From: Bacillota bacterium
Lineage (GTDB): Bacteria; Bacillota; Clostridia; Oscillospirales; Acutalibacteraceae
Reading direction: 5' to 3'
Length of the DNA stretch: 6,065 bases
NCBI GenBank assembly: GCA_023415895.1
Contig: JAEZJA010000166.1
Coordinates: forward strand, 1-6,065
Under the pieces are notes generated by a model. The model was not told where the DNA came from and ran no database searches. It worked only from the letters and a program-made list of their open reading frames with translations. The translations under genes were made by a program, and so were the position numbers. This document shows positions 1-6,065 of the stretch, piece by piece (the stretch's first letter is position 1; the number at the start of each line of letters is the position of its first letter).

Positions 1-18
1 AGAAAATCGGATCGTTTG

Positions 19-666
19 TCAATGCAGCAGCGTATACTTGCCTGAACGCAGCACGTTCATTAGATCGTCCAACGTTTCCACTCGCTGCTCGGTCTCAATT
101 CCGCCCCGGCCTTCATCCCCGAGCTCATGAAAATCCGAACCGGACACCTGCAGCAGTTTATGTTGCTCGGCGAGCGCCAACGCCCTGTCGTTGTGCGAAT
201 TGTGGCGAGGATTGCCGTTATGCACCTCGAGGCCATCCACAAGTGTCAAATCAATAGGCTGAATGTATTCGCGGCAGGGATGCGCTTGATACACCAGAAC
301 CCCATGCACTCTGGCCCACGATGAGAAGCGTTCAATTCCCCATTCGAGAATGTTGGGGAGACCCTGCATTTCTTCCTCGGTGATGCCATAGACGAGGTAA
401 TCGTTGGGGGATTCAAAAAAGTTCACTTCCATGCCGAACAAGATCGGCAAGCCCCTTTTCTCCCCTGCGCTGACCGCAAGGCGGTACCCGTCGAGAAAGG
501 TCTTCTTCTTTCCCTCCCAAGCATTTCCCGGAATACGGGGGGACAAATGATTGGTCAGTACAACGGCATCATACCCGATCAATGTGTACATTTCAACCAG
601 TTCCTTTGCCGATGCCACGGCGCAGGTGCTGACCTCACAGGTGTGTGCATGCATTTCAATTTTCAT
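19..666 (-). CDS. PHP-domain metal-dependent phosphoesterase, 215 aa
   Basis: Predicted cytoplasmic metal-dependent phosphoesterase of the PHP superfamily; the substrate is unknown. Metal-ligand motifs are seen in the family order: HAH at residues 6-8, LTNH (H40), GMEVN (E80), QAHP (H129), LEVHN (E147, H149) and GSDFHE (D178, H180). The usual TDH of the second motif reads TNH here, but the histidine is kept. The extra SVH histidine of YcdX-like members appears to be replaced by an LVYGI segment. There is no signal peptide or membrane segment, and no polymerase or other fused domain. The ATG at 666 is chosen because GAGGAG lies 10 bases upstream and HxH then falls at the very N-terminus, as is normal for PHP proteins. 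A longer frame reaching 849 would only add residues antisense to nothing and overlapping nadE in another frame. The gene follows nadE by 29 bases, so co-transcription is likely. Histidinol phosphatase, a nucleotide or RNA phosphoesterase, or another PHP activity are all possible. Confidence 0.9.
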   Translation of the reverse strand: MKIEMHAHTCEVSTCAVASAKELVEMYTLIGYDAVVLTNHLSPRIPGNAWEGKKKTFLDGYRLAVSAGEKRGLPILFGMEVNFFESPNDYLVYGITEEEMQGLPNILEWGIERFSSWARVHGVLVYQAHPCREYIQPIDLTLVDGLEVHNGNPRHNSHNDRALALAEQHKLLQVSGSDFHELGDEGRGGIETEQRVETLDDLMNVLRSGKYTLLH

Positions 667-676
667 AAAATGGATA

Positions 677-682
677 CTCCTC
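677..682 (-). promoter_or_regulatory. Ribosome binding site of the PHP gene
   Basis: GAGGAG on the minus strand, 10 bases before the ATG at 666. It lies in the 29-base gap after the nadE stop codon and decides the start at 666 over the longer open frame to 849. The downstream ATG at codon 5 would be about 22 bases away, which is too far. Confidence 0.75.
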
Positions 683-695
683 GCATTGCAAAAAA

Positions 696-2576
696 CTATT
701 GTAAGTTCCACAACGCCGGACTGGCATCGGAGGGCATGCGCCAGTCGCCGCGCGGGGACAGCGCCACACTGCCCACACGAGGCCCGTCGGGCATACAGGA
801 ACGTTTGAATTGTTGGGAAAAGAAACGGCGGCAGAAGATGGCCAGCCATTTGGTGATCTCCTCATCCGAATACCGCCCGGCAAAGGCATACATGGCCAGA
901 CGGGCAATCTTTTCGGGCGAGTCACCGAAGCGCAGCATGTGATACAGATAAAAGTCATGCAGCTCATACGGCCCGACAATCTGCTCGGTTTTCTGGCAGA
1001 TCTCACCGTCCTTTGGCGGCAGAAGCTCGGGACTGACGGGGGTATTGAGAATATCGTTCAGCGCTCCACCGGGCACGCCGCCCAACCGCTGCGCTTCATA
1101 AGCAACAATATAGCGCACGAGCGTTTTGGGTACCGATGCATTGACGCCGTACATGGACATCTGATCGCCGTTGTAGGTTGCCCAGCCCAGAGCCAGCTCG
1201 GACAGATCTCCTGTACCGACAACCAGACCGTTGTGCTGATTGGCCACATCCATCAGCACTTGCGTGCGCTCGCGCGCCTGCGCGTTTTCATAGGTAACAT
1301 CCTGTGCACCGCCGTGCCCGATGTCACTTAGATGCTGGGTCACGGCGCGCGTGATGTCGATCTCGTGCAGTGTCGATCCACAAGCGCGCGCAAGCGTACG
1401 CGCATTGTTCAGCGTGCGTCCGGTTGTACCGAAGCAGGGCATGGTCACGGCGTGTATCTGCTCCCGCGGCTTGCCCAGCCGGTCATACGCCCGCACAATG
1501 ACAAGCAGCGCGAGCGCCGAATCCAGACCTCCCGACAGCCCCACCACCGCGCAGCCACCTGTATGCTCCAGCCGCTTGGCCAGCCCGGCCGACTGAATGC
1601 TCAGAATTTCCTCACAGCAGGACTTTTGGGCGTTGATATCATAGGGGATAAAGGGCGTGGGCGTGACCGGGCGGGTCAGCTTCAGCTCTCTGCATTCCAA
1701 ATCAAATAAAACCGTATTCAGCGTTGTGCCATTGGTAAAGGTAGACAGGCGTCGGCGGTCATACGCCAGATGCGCCAGATCAATCTCGGTCGAGAGTAGA
1801 CCCGTGGCAAACCGCTCGCTTTCGGCCAACAGTACCCCGTTTTCCGCAATCATGTCATGTCCGGAAAACACCACGTCCGTTGTGGATTCGCCCTCACCGG
1901 CATCGGCAAAGACATAGGCGCACACCAGCCTCCCCGACTGCATCGTCACCAGCTGGCGGCGGTATGCCGCCTTGCCGATGCCTTCCGTGCTGGCTGACAG
2001 GTTGGCAATCACGGTCGCTCCCGCCTCGGCCAGACGCTGAGAGGGTTGCGTAGACGTCCAGAGATCCTCGCAAATTTCCACACCCAGACGGAAATCTGGC
2101 ATGCTGCGGCAGGCAAATAACTGATCACGGCTCATGACCGTTTCCTGTCCGGCGTAGTGCAGTGAAAGGGTCGCTTGCTCGGCGGGAGCAAAATAGCGTG
2201 CCTCATAAAATTCCGCATAGGTCGGCAGGAAGGACTTGGGTACTAGGCCCAGCAAGCGGCCGTGGGAACAGACCGCCGCACAATTGTACAGGGAGGATCC
2301 GCAGGCTACGGGCACGCCGACAAGCAGCAGCATATCCAGTCCCATCGTTTCCTTGAGAATTCTCTCCACCGCCGCTTCGGCAGCCTTGAGCAAAACCGGC
2401 TGGAACACCAGATCCCCGCAGGTATACCCCGTCACGCAAAGCTCGGGAAAGACCAACAGAGAGGTGTCCTCGGGAGCCTTTTTTGCCATATCGATGATCT
2501 GCTGCGCATTATAGGGGCAGTCAGCCGTCTTAATCTTGGGGGTAGCGGCTGCCACGCGCAGAAATCCGTCTTTCAA
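696..2576 (-). CDS. nadE: Glutamine-dependent NAD+ synthetase
   Basis: Cytoplasmic enzyme of the last step of NAD+ synthesis: deamido-NAD+ + ATP + glutamine + water gives NAD+ + AMP + PPi + glutamate. The 626 residues form two domains. Residues about 5-290 are a nitrilase-fold glutaminase with the Glu-Lys-Cys triad at E45 (FPEL), K114 (VPKS) and C169 (VEICED). Each is seven less than the triad numbers known for the M. tuberculosis enzyme (52, 121, 176). Residues about 320-615 are the N-type ATP pyrophosphatase synthetase, with the SGGLDS P-loop at 348-353, VGTGDLSE at 453-460 and the family's usual C-terminal segment (VGSVALSPRGDWRMPSDA, 601-618). Length is slightly shorter than many two-domain NadE proteins but the gene looks intact. 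The start is TTG: an in-frame TAA sits at 2591-2589, AAGGAGG lies 7 bases upstream, and the next ATG (codon 30) would remove the first strand of the glutaminase fold. A promoter lies just upstream and a PHP gene follows. Confidence 0.97.
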   Translation of the reverse strand: MKDGFLRVAAATPKIKTADCPYNAQQIIDMAKKAPEDTSLLVFPELCVTGYTCGDLVFQPVLLKAAEAAVERILKETMGLDMLLLVGVPVACGSSLYNCAAVCSHGRLLGLVPKSFLPTYAEFYEARYFAPAEQATLSLHYAGQETVMSRDQLFACRSMPDFRLGVEICEDLWTSTQPSQRLAEAGATVIANLSASTEGIGKAAYRRQLVTMQSGRLVCAYVFADAGEGESTTDVVFSGHDMIAENGVLLAESERFATGLLSTEIDLAHLAYDRRRLSTFTNGTTLNTVLFDLECRELKLTRPVTPTPFIPYDINAQKSCCEEILSIQSAGLAKRLEHTGGCAVVGLSGGLDSALALLVIVRAYDRLGKPREQIHAVTMPCFGTTGRTLNNARTLARACGSTLHEIDITRAVTQHLSDIGHGGAQDVTYENAQARERTQVLMDVANQHNGLVVGTGDLSELALGWATYNGDQMSMYGVNASVPKTLVRYIVAYEAQRLGGVPGGALNDILNTPVSPELLPPKDGEICQKTEQIVGPYELHDFYLYHMLRFGDSPEKIARLAMYAFAGRYSDEEITKWLAIFCRRFFSQQFKRSCMPDGPRVGSVALSPRGDWRMPSDASPALWNLQ

Positions 2577-2583
2577 AGGAATG

Positions 2584-2590
2584 CCTCCTT
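2584..2590 (-). promoter_or_regulatory. Strong ribosome binding site of nadE (TTG start)
   Basis: AAGGAGG on the minus strand with a 7-base spacer to the TTG at 2576. This near-perfect Shine-Dalgarno sequence, together with the in-frame stop at 2591-2589 that overlaps it, fixes the unusual TTG start. Confidence 0.85.
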
Positions 2591-2603
2591 ATATCAAAGA
2601 TAT
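2591..2603. repeat. Short inverted repeat in the nadE leader
   Basis: ATATC-AAA-GATAT is a perfect 5-base inverted repeat with a 3-base centre. It lies between the predicted -10 box and the ribosome binding site of nadE, around the expected transcription start. The stem is all but one pair A/T, so it is weak as an RNA hairpin. It could be an operator half-site pair, but I do not recognise it as a known NAD-regulator site (NiaR, NrtR), and chance is a real alternative in such AT-rich sequence. Confidence 0.3.
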
Positions 2604-2608
2604 CAATA

Positions 2609-2637
2609 ACTATACCACATCCCGCACAGGTTTTCCA
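2609..2637 (-). promoter_or_regulatory. Predicted sigma-A promoter for nadE and the PHP gene
   Basis: On the minus strand, a -35 box TGGAAA (2637-2632, 4 of 6 matches to TTGACA) is followed by a 17-base spacer and a -10 box TATAGT (2614-2609, 5 of 6 matches). TGG directly before the -10 box makes it an extended -10 (TGnTATAGT). Transcription would begin near 2602 and leave a leader of about 26 bases carrying AAGGAGG. It sits in the 85-base gap after the transglutaminase gene and lets nadE and the PHP gene be expressed separately from the upstream pair. The -35 box overlaps an imperfect hairpin at 2623-2641. Confidence 0.6.
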
Positions 2638-2661
2638 TGCGAATATTCATCAAAACACCAA

Positions 2662-5046
2662 TTATGTGCGGCCATGCCTGTGTATTCTGAAAACCGGCTT
2701 CACCCTTCGCTCGAAGAAATACCGCAGCGGAGAAAGCGCAGACTTGACCTCTTGTTCCAATGCTTGATGCAGCGCACTCAGCTGTTCAATTTCATCATCG
2801 GAAGGAGCGATCGTACCATATCGCCAATCCATTACTGTATTGAAGGCCTGCTCAATCGCCTGTTCGTCACTGTCATTATCCAAAGCAGACCCGGCACGCT
2901 GGCCGTGCTGTGCCATTGTCTCGGCCCGGCCGGGAGGCAGTTTGAGCAGTGATAATTGGCGGAGGATGTCGGTATAGTATTGGTCAGCGCAAGCCGCATT
3001 ATCAGGGCACGCGGCTTTCACGCGTGCGAGGGAATAGTCATCGCCATGTCGCTGTATACTCAGTGCCAGCGACGCCAACAACAATACCGCTGCGGCACCC
3101 AGTAGAATCCACAGCCAGAGAAGGCCAGCAGAATGCGAGCCGTCGTCCGGAGCCGTCGTGCCCGTCACCTTGGATGACGTCGCACCGGATTCCATCGTGG
3201 TGGGCTGAGTCGTCGTCGGCGAAGTCGTGGTGGTCGTGGTCACAGGATTGGCTTGCGATGCATTGGGACTTACTTGCAGCGCCGAAGGTCCAAACATATA
3301 CGTCGACCCGGCTGTAGGATCAAACGTGACCCAGCCCGCTCCGAGAAAATAGCATTCCACCCATGCGTGAGCCGTGTTCTCATAAGCTCTCCACCCGCTT
3401 CCCGCGCTCTTGAGCCCATAGCCGATCACAAACCGCGAGGGAACTCCCAAGGAGCGTGCCATCACAGCCATTGCCGAGGCGAAATACACGCAATAACCCT
3501 TGCCCGACTTTAGAAAATACTCGACGAAATCCTCCCCACGCGGCACATCGCCCGGAGTCAGTGTGTATTGGTAGTGTGTTTTCAGATAGGTTTCGAGCGC
3601 CTGCATTTGTTGATAGGGGGAATGGATGCCTTCTACAATTTGAGCCGCCTTGTCCACGACCGATTGGGGCAGTTTATTTGGCAGCTGTGTGTATTGCGCA
3701 TACAGCTCGTCGTAATAGGGGTCGGGAAGAAAGGGACTCTCACCGTTGAGTGTTTTGGATTGCACCATTTCCAAAATTTCCGCAAACTTTGCGTTTGACC
3801 GGTCAGGAAGGTCAAATTTAGCCGTATACTGATACCTTTTGGGAAGCAGTTTGTTGGAATACACTTCGGATCGTGTATTAAAGGAGAACATATTAGAGCC
3901 TTGCTGCGGCGCAACCGAAATCACACGGCCGGGGGTATACACTGAGTAACCGCCCTGGAGCAGCGTTACCTTGTGTTTCGCAGAGATCAACACACCGTCA
4001 AGTGGCTGGCTGCGGTCGCTCGTCAGCGGTAGCTTGGTGCAAAACACTTCCTGCAGCTGATCCGCGTTATCATATGTCAGGCTGTACGCCTGGGAGCTGT
4101 CCGCCGTCCAACCCTTTCCGTTATAATCCGTGTACACCTTTCCTTTGAGTAGTGTGGGTGTATCCGTCACGACATCCAGCACCGGCGCATCGCCCAGAGT
4201 GATGTCTCCCCCCAAACGACCGGCATTGGGCTGCAGCCCGGAAGATTTGAGTGTCATCAGTTCGGACTGAAAACTCCTGTTAAAAATTTTGATTTCACTC
4301 AGCTTTTCAAACAGATCGGCATTTTTCCAGGAGTAGGTGTCGGCCGGCACAATCCAGTTGGTCAACAGAGCAAACGCCGCCGTTACAGCCAGCGCGCAGG
4401 CCATGACCCGCCGATAGGGAATGCGCACCTCCCTCAGCCGGTGGCCAAGCTTGGTATAGTGTGCTCTTGCCAGCAAGGGAAAAAGCCCTGCACCGATTAG
4501 GCAAAGAGCATCCAAATTGTTGCGGAATTCATTGAGCACAATAGCAGCGAAGAGGGCGACGAGCAGAATACTCAGCACGACGACCGAGCGGATACGCCGC
4601 ACCATCAGCATCATCAGGATGCCGACACCGATAACGATGAGCCACTCCACCAACAGAATCGTCTGCGGGGTCTCGTAAGAAGAGGTCGGCGGGAACAAAT
4701 TGGCCCACCACTGAGCCACCCCCCAGGCATACGACAAAAAATACTCCAGCGCACCGATAAACCGCATGTACAGCACAACAAGCGCTGCCAACCCGGCAAA
4801 GGCCGCTGGCAGCACCCACTTTTTGTGCATTTTAAGCTGAATCCAAGCCAAACCGAACAATATGGACGTTACAATCCCGCAGCGAAACAACAAGGACGAA
4901 AAAGGTTGGACAAACCGGAACAATTGACGCATCGCCAGCGTAACGCCGAGTGTCAGAAGAAAAACGCTGAGCATATCGAACAACAACCCAATGCCTTGGG
5001 GCAGGGGGGCTCCCGCCGCTATCTTTTTGGACTTTCGATCAGGCAT
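2662..5046 (-). CDS. Membrane protein with extracytoplasmic transglutaminase-like domain (YebA-type)
   Basis: A 794-residue membrane protein resembling the TgpA/YebA family. Residues about 18-42, 50-71, 78-98, 128-149, 153-171, 178-194 and 213-234 are hydrophobic and read as seven membrane helices. An odd number fits a cytoplasmic N-terminus with the next region outside. Residues about 235-600 are extracytoplasmic and include the transglutaminase-like core with a complete Cys-His-Asp triad: C519 (GKGYCVYFAS), H560 (NTAHAWVE) and D576 (WVTFDPTAG). A Thr/Ser-rich stalk (about 602-637) leads to an eighth helix at 640-663 and a cytoplasmic tail of about 130 residues, comparable to the DUF4129 tail of relatives. 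The tail ends in a basic, His/Arg-rich stretch. Family members have a protease- or transglutaminase-like fold and their substrate is generally unknown; a role at the cell envelope is inferred. The gene overlaps the upstream DUF58 gene by 8 bases, implying coupled translation. The ATG at 5046 follows GGGGGA by 8 bases. Confidence 0.93.
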   Translation of the reverse strand: MPDRKSKKIAAGAPLPQGIGLLFDMLSVFLLTLGVTLAMRQLFRFVQPFSSLLFRCGIVTSILFGLAWIQLKMHKKWVLPAAFAGLAALVVLYMRFIGALEYFLSYAWGVAQWWANLFPPTSSYETPQTILLVEWLIVIGVGILMMLMVRRIRSVVVLSILLVALFAAIVLNEFRNNLDALCLIGAGLFPLLARAHYTKLGHRLREVRIPYRRVMACALAVTAAFALLTNWIVPADTYSWKNADLFEKLSEIKIFNRSFQSELMTLKSSGLQPNAGRLGGDITLGDAPVLDVVTDTPTLLKGKVYTDYNGKGWTADSSQAYSLTYDNADQLQEVFCTKLPLTSDRSQPLDGVLISAKHKVTLLQGGYSVYTPGRVISVAPQQGSNMFSFNTRSEVYSNKLLPKRYQYTAKFDLPDRSNAKFAEILEMVQSKTLNGESPFLPDPYYDELYAQYTQLPNKLPQSVVDKAAQIVEGIHSPYQQMQALETYLKTHYQYTLTPGDVPRGEDFVEYFLKSGKGYCVYFASAMAVMARSLGVPSRFVIGYGLKSAGSGWRAYENTAHAWVECYFLGAGWVTFDPTAGSTYMFGPSALQVSPNASQANPVTTTTTTSPTTTQPTTMESGATSSKVTGTTAPDDGSHSAGLLWLWILLGAAAVLLLASLALSIQRHGDDYSLARVKAACPDNAACADQYYTDILRQLSLLKLPPGRAETMAQHGQRAGSALDNDSDEQAIEQAFNTVMDWRYGTIAPSDDEIEQLSALHQALEQEVKSALSPLRYFFERRVKPVFRIHRHGRT
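5039..5046 (-). other. Stop/start overlap between the DUF58 and transglutaminase genes
   Basis: The minus strand reads ATGCCTGA: the ATG (5046-5044) starts the transglutaminase gene and the TGA (5041-5039) ends the DUF58 gene in another frame. An 8-base overlap of this kind usually goes with translational coupling and a shared transcript, which suits two proteins of one module. Confidence 0.9.
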
Positions 5047-6065
5047 AAAAGATTTCCCCCAATCGTCCGGTTATGTCGGCGGGACAAACAATCGGAATAC
5101 TGTGCACGCCCTCGGGTGTAACGATGCTCTTGGCCATGCGCGAAGCATCGGGATAAATGAGCGACACCATGCGGCGGGATGCCGCTACCTTTTCCAGCAT
5201 GCCGGACAACTCCCCCGTCGACTTGCGCGCAATCACATGCAGCGCACCGATTTGGGATAATTCGGTATCTATTAATGCGGTAACCGCCTGCTCTACCGGA
5301 TACTCGCTGCCAAAAGCGGCGGTGGCCAGCAGCGCATAGACTTCTTCAAAATCCTCTTCCGATTTCACAACCATGTCGCCATCCGCACATCCCACCACAC
5401 ACACGCGCACCATATAACCGGTCTCCAGATAGAGGAGCGCCAGACTTGCCGCACATTCACAGGCCATATCGGCATAATTGAACAGCGAAAGTCTGTCTTC
5501 TCCTTCAAGAACGCAGGTATCCACAACGATCACCGCCATGCGTTCCATCGGTTGCTCATATTGGCGCGTATGCAGCTCGCGCGTACGTACCGATTGCTTC
5601 CAATGGATGCGCTTGAGAGGATCTCCGTCGCGATACAACCGTGTGTCCGCAAAGCTGTCACCCTGATCGGCTGTAGACAGATTGGTCTGCGTATAGTCCA
5701 CATTGATGGCAGGAGACTTGGGATGCTCCGATATCTCATACAAAACGGGATAGACCGTCAGGGGCAATGTCTTCTTCCATTGGCGATGATGACCCAGCGG
5801 CAGCGAAAACAGTCCGAATACATCCCGGCAGCGCACCTGCACAAGCCCTAACTGCCAAATGCCGCGATGCGGGCATAGCAGCTGGCTGAAGGCTAAGCGG
5901 CGGCCACGGCCCCACAGCATATCCGCACAATCAAACGACTGTTCCGCGGTGACTGCAATCTTCATGCAGACAATGACAGGCATCATTAAAAAGCCGGAAA
6001 AACGGATATCCAGTCGAATGCGTTTTCCTCGAACGGTCTCCTTTTGTGAAATCATCGGCTTTGCA
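5039..6065 (-). CDS. DUF58 (VWA-like) protein, 5' end outside the window
   Basis: C-terminal 341 or so residues of a DUF58 protein, numbered here from the methionine at 6055. The family's beta-rich middle region comes first (about 1-100), with RDVFGLF at 77-83 matching the usual RDPFGLF. Then comes the diagnostic DUF58 stretch at 135-167 (FADTRLYRDGDPLKRIHWK, then RELHTRQYE), followed by a VWA-like alpha/beta fold starting with the strand VIVVDT (175-180). The metal-site DxSxS is not present: DTCVL is found instead. The methionine at 6055 is probably internal, because the frame stays open to the window edge (CCG, AAG, GCA), no ribosome binding site precedes it, and the two N-terminal membrane helices usual for the family are missing and would lie upstream. 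DUF58 genes usually sit between a MoxR-type AAA ATPase gene and a transglutaminase gene, as here on one side. The role is inferred to be at the cell envelope; the molecular function is unknown. Confidence 0.88.
   Translation of the reverse strand, partial: AKPMISQKETVRGKRIRLDIRFSGFLMMPVIVCMKIAVTAEQSFDCADMLWGRGRRLAFSQLLCPHRGIWQLGLVQVRCRDVFGLFSLPLGHHRQWKKTLPLTVYPVLYEISEHPKSPAINVDYTQTNLSTADQGDSFADTRLYRDGDPLKRIHWKQSVRTRELHTRQYEQPMERMAVIVVDTCVLEGEDRLSLFNYADMACECAASLALLYLETGYMVRVCVVGCADGDMVVKSEEDFEEVYALLATAAFGSEYPVEQAVTALIDTELSQIGALHVIARKSTGELSGMLEKVAASRRMVSLIYPDASRMAKSIVTPEGVHSIPIVCPADITGRLGEIFYA
5055..5060 (-). promoter_or_regulatory. Probable ribosome binding site of the transglutaminase gene
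   Basis: GGGGGA on the minus strand, 8 bases before the ATG at 5046 and inside the end of the DUF58 coding region. It is a partial match to the Shine-Dalgarno sequence, weaker than those of nadE and the PHP gene, which fits dependence on translation coming from the overlapping DUF58 gene. Confidence 0.5.

Noticed and set aside
1..18. Possible terminator after the PHP gene
   Set aside because: Only 18 bases follow the stop codon within the window. They show no complete hairpin, and the rest lies outside.
667..849. N-terminal extension of the PHP gene to an ATG at 849
   Set aside because: It would overlap nadE by about 150 bases in another frame, its residues look like shadow coding (Arg/Cys-rich with no PHP similarity), and a strong ribosome binding site sits before the ATG at 666.
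810..1331. 173-residue plus-strand open frame
   Set aside because: It lies wholly antisense to the conserved synthetase domain of nadE, has no ribosome binding site that I can see, and matches no family that I recognise.
2623..2641. Possible terminator for the transglutaminase gene
   Set aside because: The imperfect 7-pair stem includes two G-T pairs and is not followed by a U-run on the minus strand, so it does not look like an intrinsic terminator.
2536..2952. 138-residue plus-strand open frame spanning the nadE-transglutaminase gap
   Set aside because: It is antisense to the ends of two well-supported genes and to the nadE promoter, and shows no domain or membrane features.
6053..6055. 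ATG at 6055 as the true start of the DUF58 gene
   Set aside because: The frame remains open to the window edge, the 10 bases upstream contain no ribosome binding site, and the N-terminal membrane helices expected for the family are absent.

Overview
The window holds four genes, all on the minus strand, and reads as ordinary chromosome rather than a mobile or defence region. It resembles a moderately GC-rich low-GC-phylum Gram-positive (Firmicutes, probably Clostridia). The grounds are strong AGGAGG-type ribosome binding sites, a TTG start, a sigma-A-like promoter with extended -10, and a DUF58/transglutaminase gene pair in the order known from Bacillus subtilis yeaD-yebA. The species cannot be named from the sequence alone.

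In transcription order (high to low coordinates): (1) 6065-5039 is a DUF58 protein whose 5' end lies outside the window. (2) 5046-2662 is a large multi-pass membrane protein with an extracytoplasmic transglutaminase-like domain. It overlaps the DUF58 gene by 8 bases (ATGCCTGA). (3) An 85-base gap (2661-2577) carries a good promoter and ribosome binding site. (4) 2576-696 is nadE, the glutamine-dependent NAD+ synthetase, starting at TTG. (5) 666-19 is a 215-residue PHP-domain phosphoesterase, 29 bases after nadE and with its own strong ribosome binding site.

Functionally there are two units. The first is the distal part of what is probably a MoxR ATPase - DUF58 - transglutaminase module. The ATPase would lie upstream, outside the window. 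Such modules are thought to act at the cell envelope, but their substrate is not established. The second is a likely nadE-PHP operon: NadE makes NAD+ from deamido-NAD+, while the PHP enzyme is a metal-dependent phosphoesterase of unknown substrate. No terminator is visible between the two units, so read-through is possible.

I found no RNA genes, insertion sequences, CRISPR arrays, or plus-strand genes. The points worth a second look are modest: the nadE promoter with its small inverted repeats, the nadE-PHP pairing, a DUF58 protein whose metal-site serines seem to be missing, and the Thr-rich stalk of the transglutaminase. I see no convincing evidence of a previously undescribed system here.
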